A program made the translations under genes and the position numbers. This document shows, piece after piece, positions 6,330-6,644 of a DNA stretch of 6,644 bases (position 1 is the first letter of the stretch; every line of letters begins with the position of its first letter). Origin of the DNA: DAOVDI01 sp965373045 (GTDB lineage Bacteria; Acidobacteriota; Aminicenantia; Aminicenantales; Aminicenantaceae); NCBI GenBank assembly GCA_965373045.1, contig CBDVEQ010000146.1, positions 1-6,644 on the forward strand, in the 5' to 3' direction. Below the pieces are notes generated by a model. The model had not been told where the DNA came from, made no database searches, and saw only the letters and a list, made by a program, of their open reading frames with translations.

Positions 6330-6360
6330 GTGTCTCCTTACAATAAACTAAGGAGGACAC
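6330..6360 (+). promoter_or_regulatory. Hairpin covering a ribosome binding site at an IS head
   Basis: GTGTCTCCTTA (6330-6340) pairs with TAAGGAGGACAC (6349-6360) with one bulged base and an eight-base loop. The right arm contains the strong ribosome binding site AAGGAGG (6350-6356), which serves the orfA-like frame starting near 6363. In such elements a hairpin over the site can block translation of transcripts that run in from outside. It could instead be, or include, the left inverted repeat region of the element. Confidence 0.5.
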
Positions 6361-6362
6361 TG

Positions 6363-6419
6363 TTAAGAAAAAGAAAGACTTACGATGACAATTTCAAAAC
6401 GAAAGTAGAAATTAGAAGT
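6363..6419 (+). pseudogene. Remnant of IS3-type orfA, N-terminus only
   Basis: The frame reads R-K-R-K-T-Y-D-D-N-F-K-T-K-V-E-I, close to the usual opening of IS3-family OrfA (a helix-turn-helix protein beginning K-K-R-R-x-Y-x-x-x-F-K-x-K-V-A). The first codon in frame at 6363 is TTA, six bases after AAGGAGG, so the start codon seems mutated. After about 6413 the match is lost, possibly through a one-base insertion, and the frame ends at TAA 6432-6434. It lies in the same orientation as the transposase end at 6009-6206 but is the head of an element, so it belongs to a second copy. Confidence 0.55.
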
Positions 6420-6426
6420 CCTCTTC

Positions 6427-6644
6427 TCAGCTAAAAGAGCAGCAGATTTTGTCCCTGGTAGTTAATACTCGAATATCCTCCAGTGTCCCTTCATCCGGCG
6501 CTCTATTTATCAGTTCTTCGATTTTTGCAGCAGCTAATTTACCGAGGCGGGCACATACCTTTGAGCTGGTTCCGGGAGTCCGAATATCACTACATTTTAA
6601 AGGGGCAACTGATTTCCACCATTTCCAGTATTCCTTTACCAATT
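6427..6644 (-). CDS. Unidentified partial reading frame at the right edge
   Basis: This frame reads leftward from the window edge to a TGA at 6429-6427 and encodes about 72 residues. The first in-window start would be TTG at 6642-6640, but the frame is open at the edge, so the true start probably lies outside. The peptide has a Trp-rich opening (Y-W-K-W-W-K), four Cys residues in total, including a Cys-Cys near the end, and a charged helical stretch (A-R-L-G-K-L-A-A-A-K-I-E-E-L-I). I do not recognise the family. Codon use looks ordinary. It ends just beside the orfA relic, so its C-terminus may be a broken end. Confidence 0.4.
   Translation of the reverse strand, partial: LVKEYWKWWKSVAPLKCSDIRTPGTSSKVCARLGKLAAAKIEELINRAPDEGTLEDIRVLTTRDKICCSFS

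Overview
The window looks like an accessory stretch of a diderm (Gram-negative-type) bacterium. It carries a Sec-exported peptidase, the start of a twin-arginine-exported protein, a ferrous-iron uptake pair typical of anaerobic or microaerobic life, a DUF2142 polytopic membrane protein and decayed IS3-type transposon pieces. The phylum cannot be fixed from this sequence. Base composition is patchy. The Feo genes are very AT-rich (15 G/C in the 60 bases from 1981), the DUF2142 gene is GC-rich (35 G/C in the 60 bases from 5521), and the peptidase gene lies between. This suggests that segments of different origin were joined.

Layout. At 1-93 (minus) is the first 31 codons of a Tat-exported protein with a good ribosome binding site. 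A 188-base divergent gap contains a perfect extended -10 on the plus strand. At 282-1850 (plus) is an exported M20-family metallopeptidase with all metal and catalytic residues intact. At 1909-2520 and 2507-4405 (plus, overlapping by 14 bases) lie a DtxR-type regulator fused to a FeoA domain and a FeoB ferrous-iron transporter. At 4406-4610 is a short gap with an IS tail relic. At 4611-5963 (minus) is the DUF2142 protein. From 6009 to about 6420 there are IS3-family remains: a transposase C-terminus with an internal deletion, a tail repeat matching the one at 4525-4575, and the head of another element with a hairpin over its ribosome binding site. At the right edge (6427-6644, minus) is an unidentified partial reading frame.

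How it works together. The clearest functional unit is the feo pair. The regulator keeps every metal-ligand position of DtxR (one Cys replaced by His) and ends in a FeoA SH3-like domain, so one protein may both sense metal and assist FeoB. The FeoB is recognisable from end to end but has unusual residues: Glu instead of Asp in the G4 nucleotide-specificity motif, and extra cysteines in the first pore motif. The DUF2142 gene is bracketed by two similar IS tails in the same orientation, suggesting a transposon-rich insertion site. I see no CRISPR array, tRNA, rRNA or defence system, and no clearly new multi-gene system. The FeoB variant and the IS-flanked membrane gene are the best leads.
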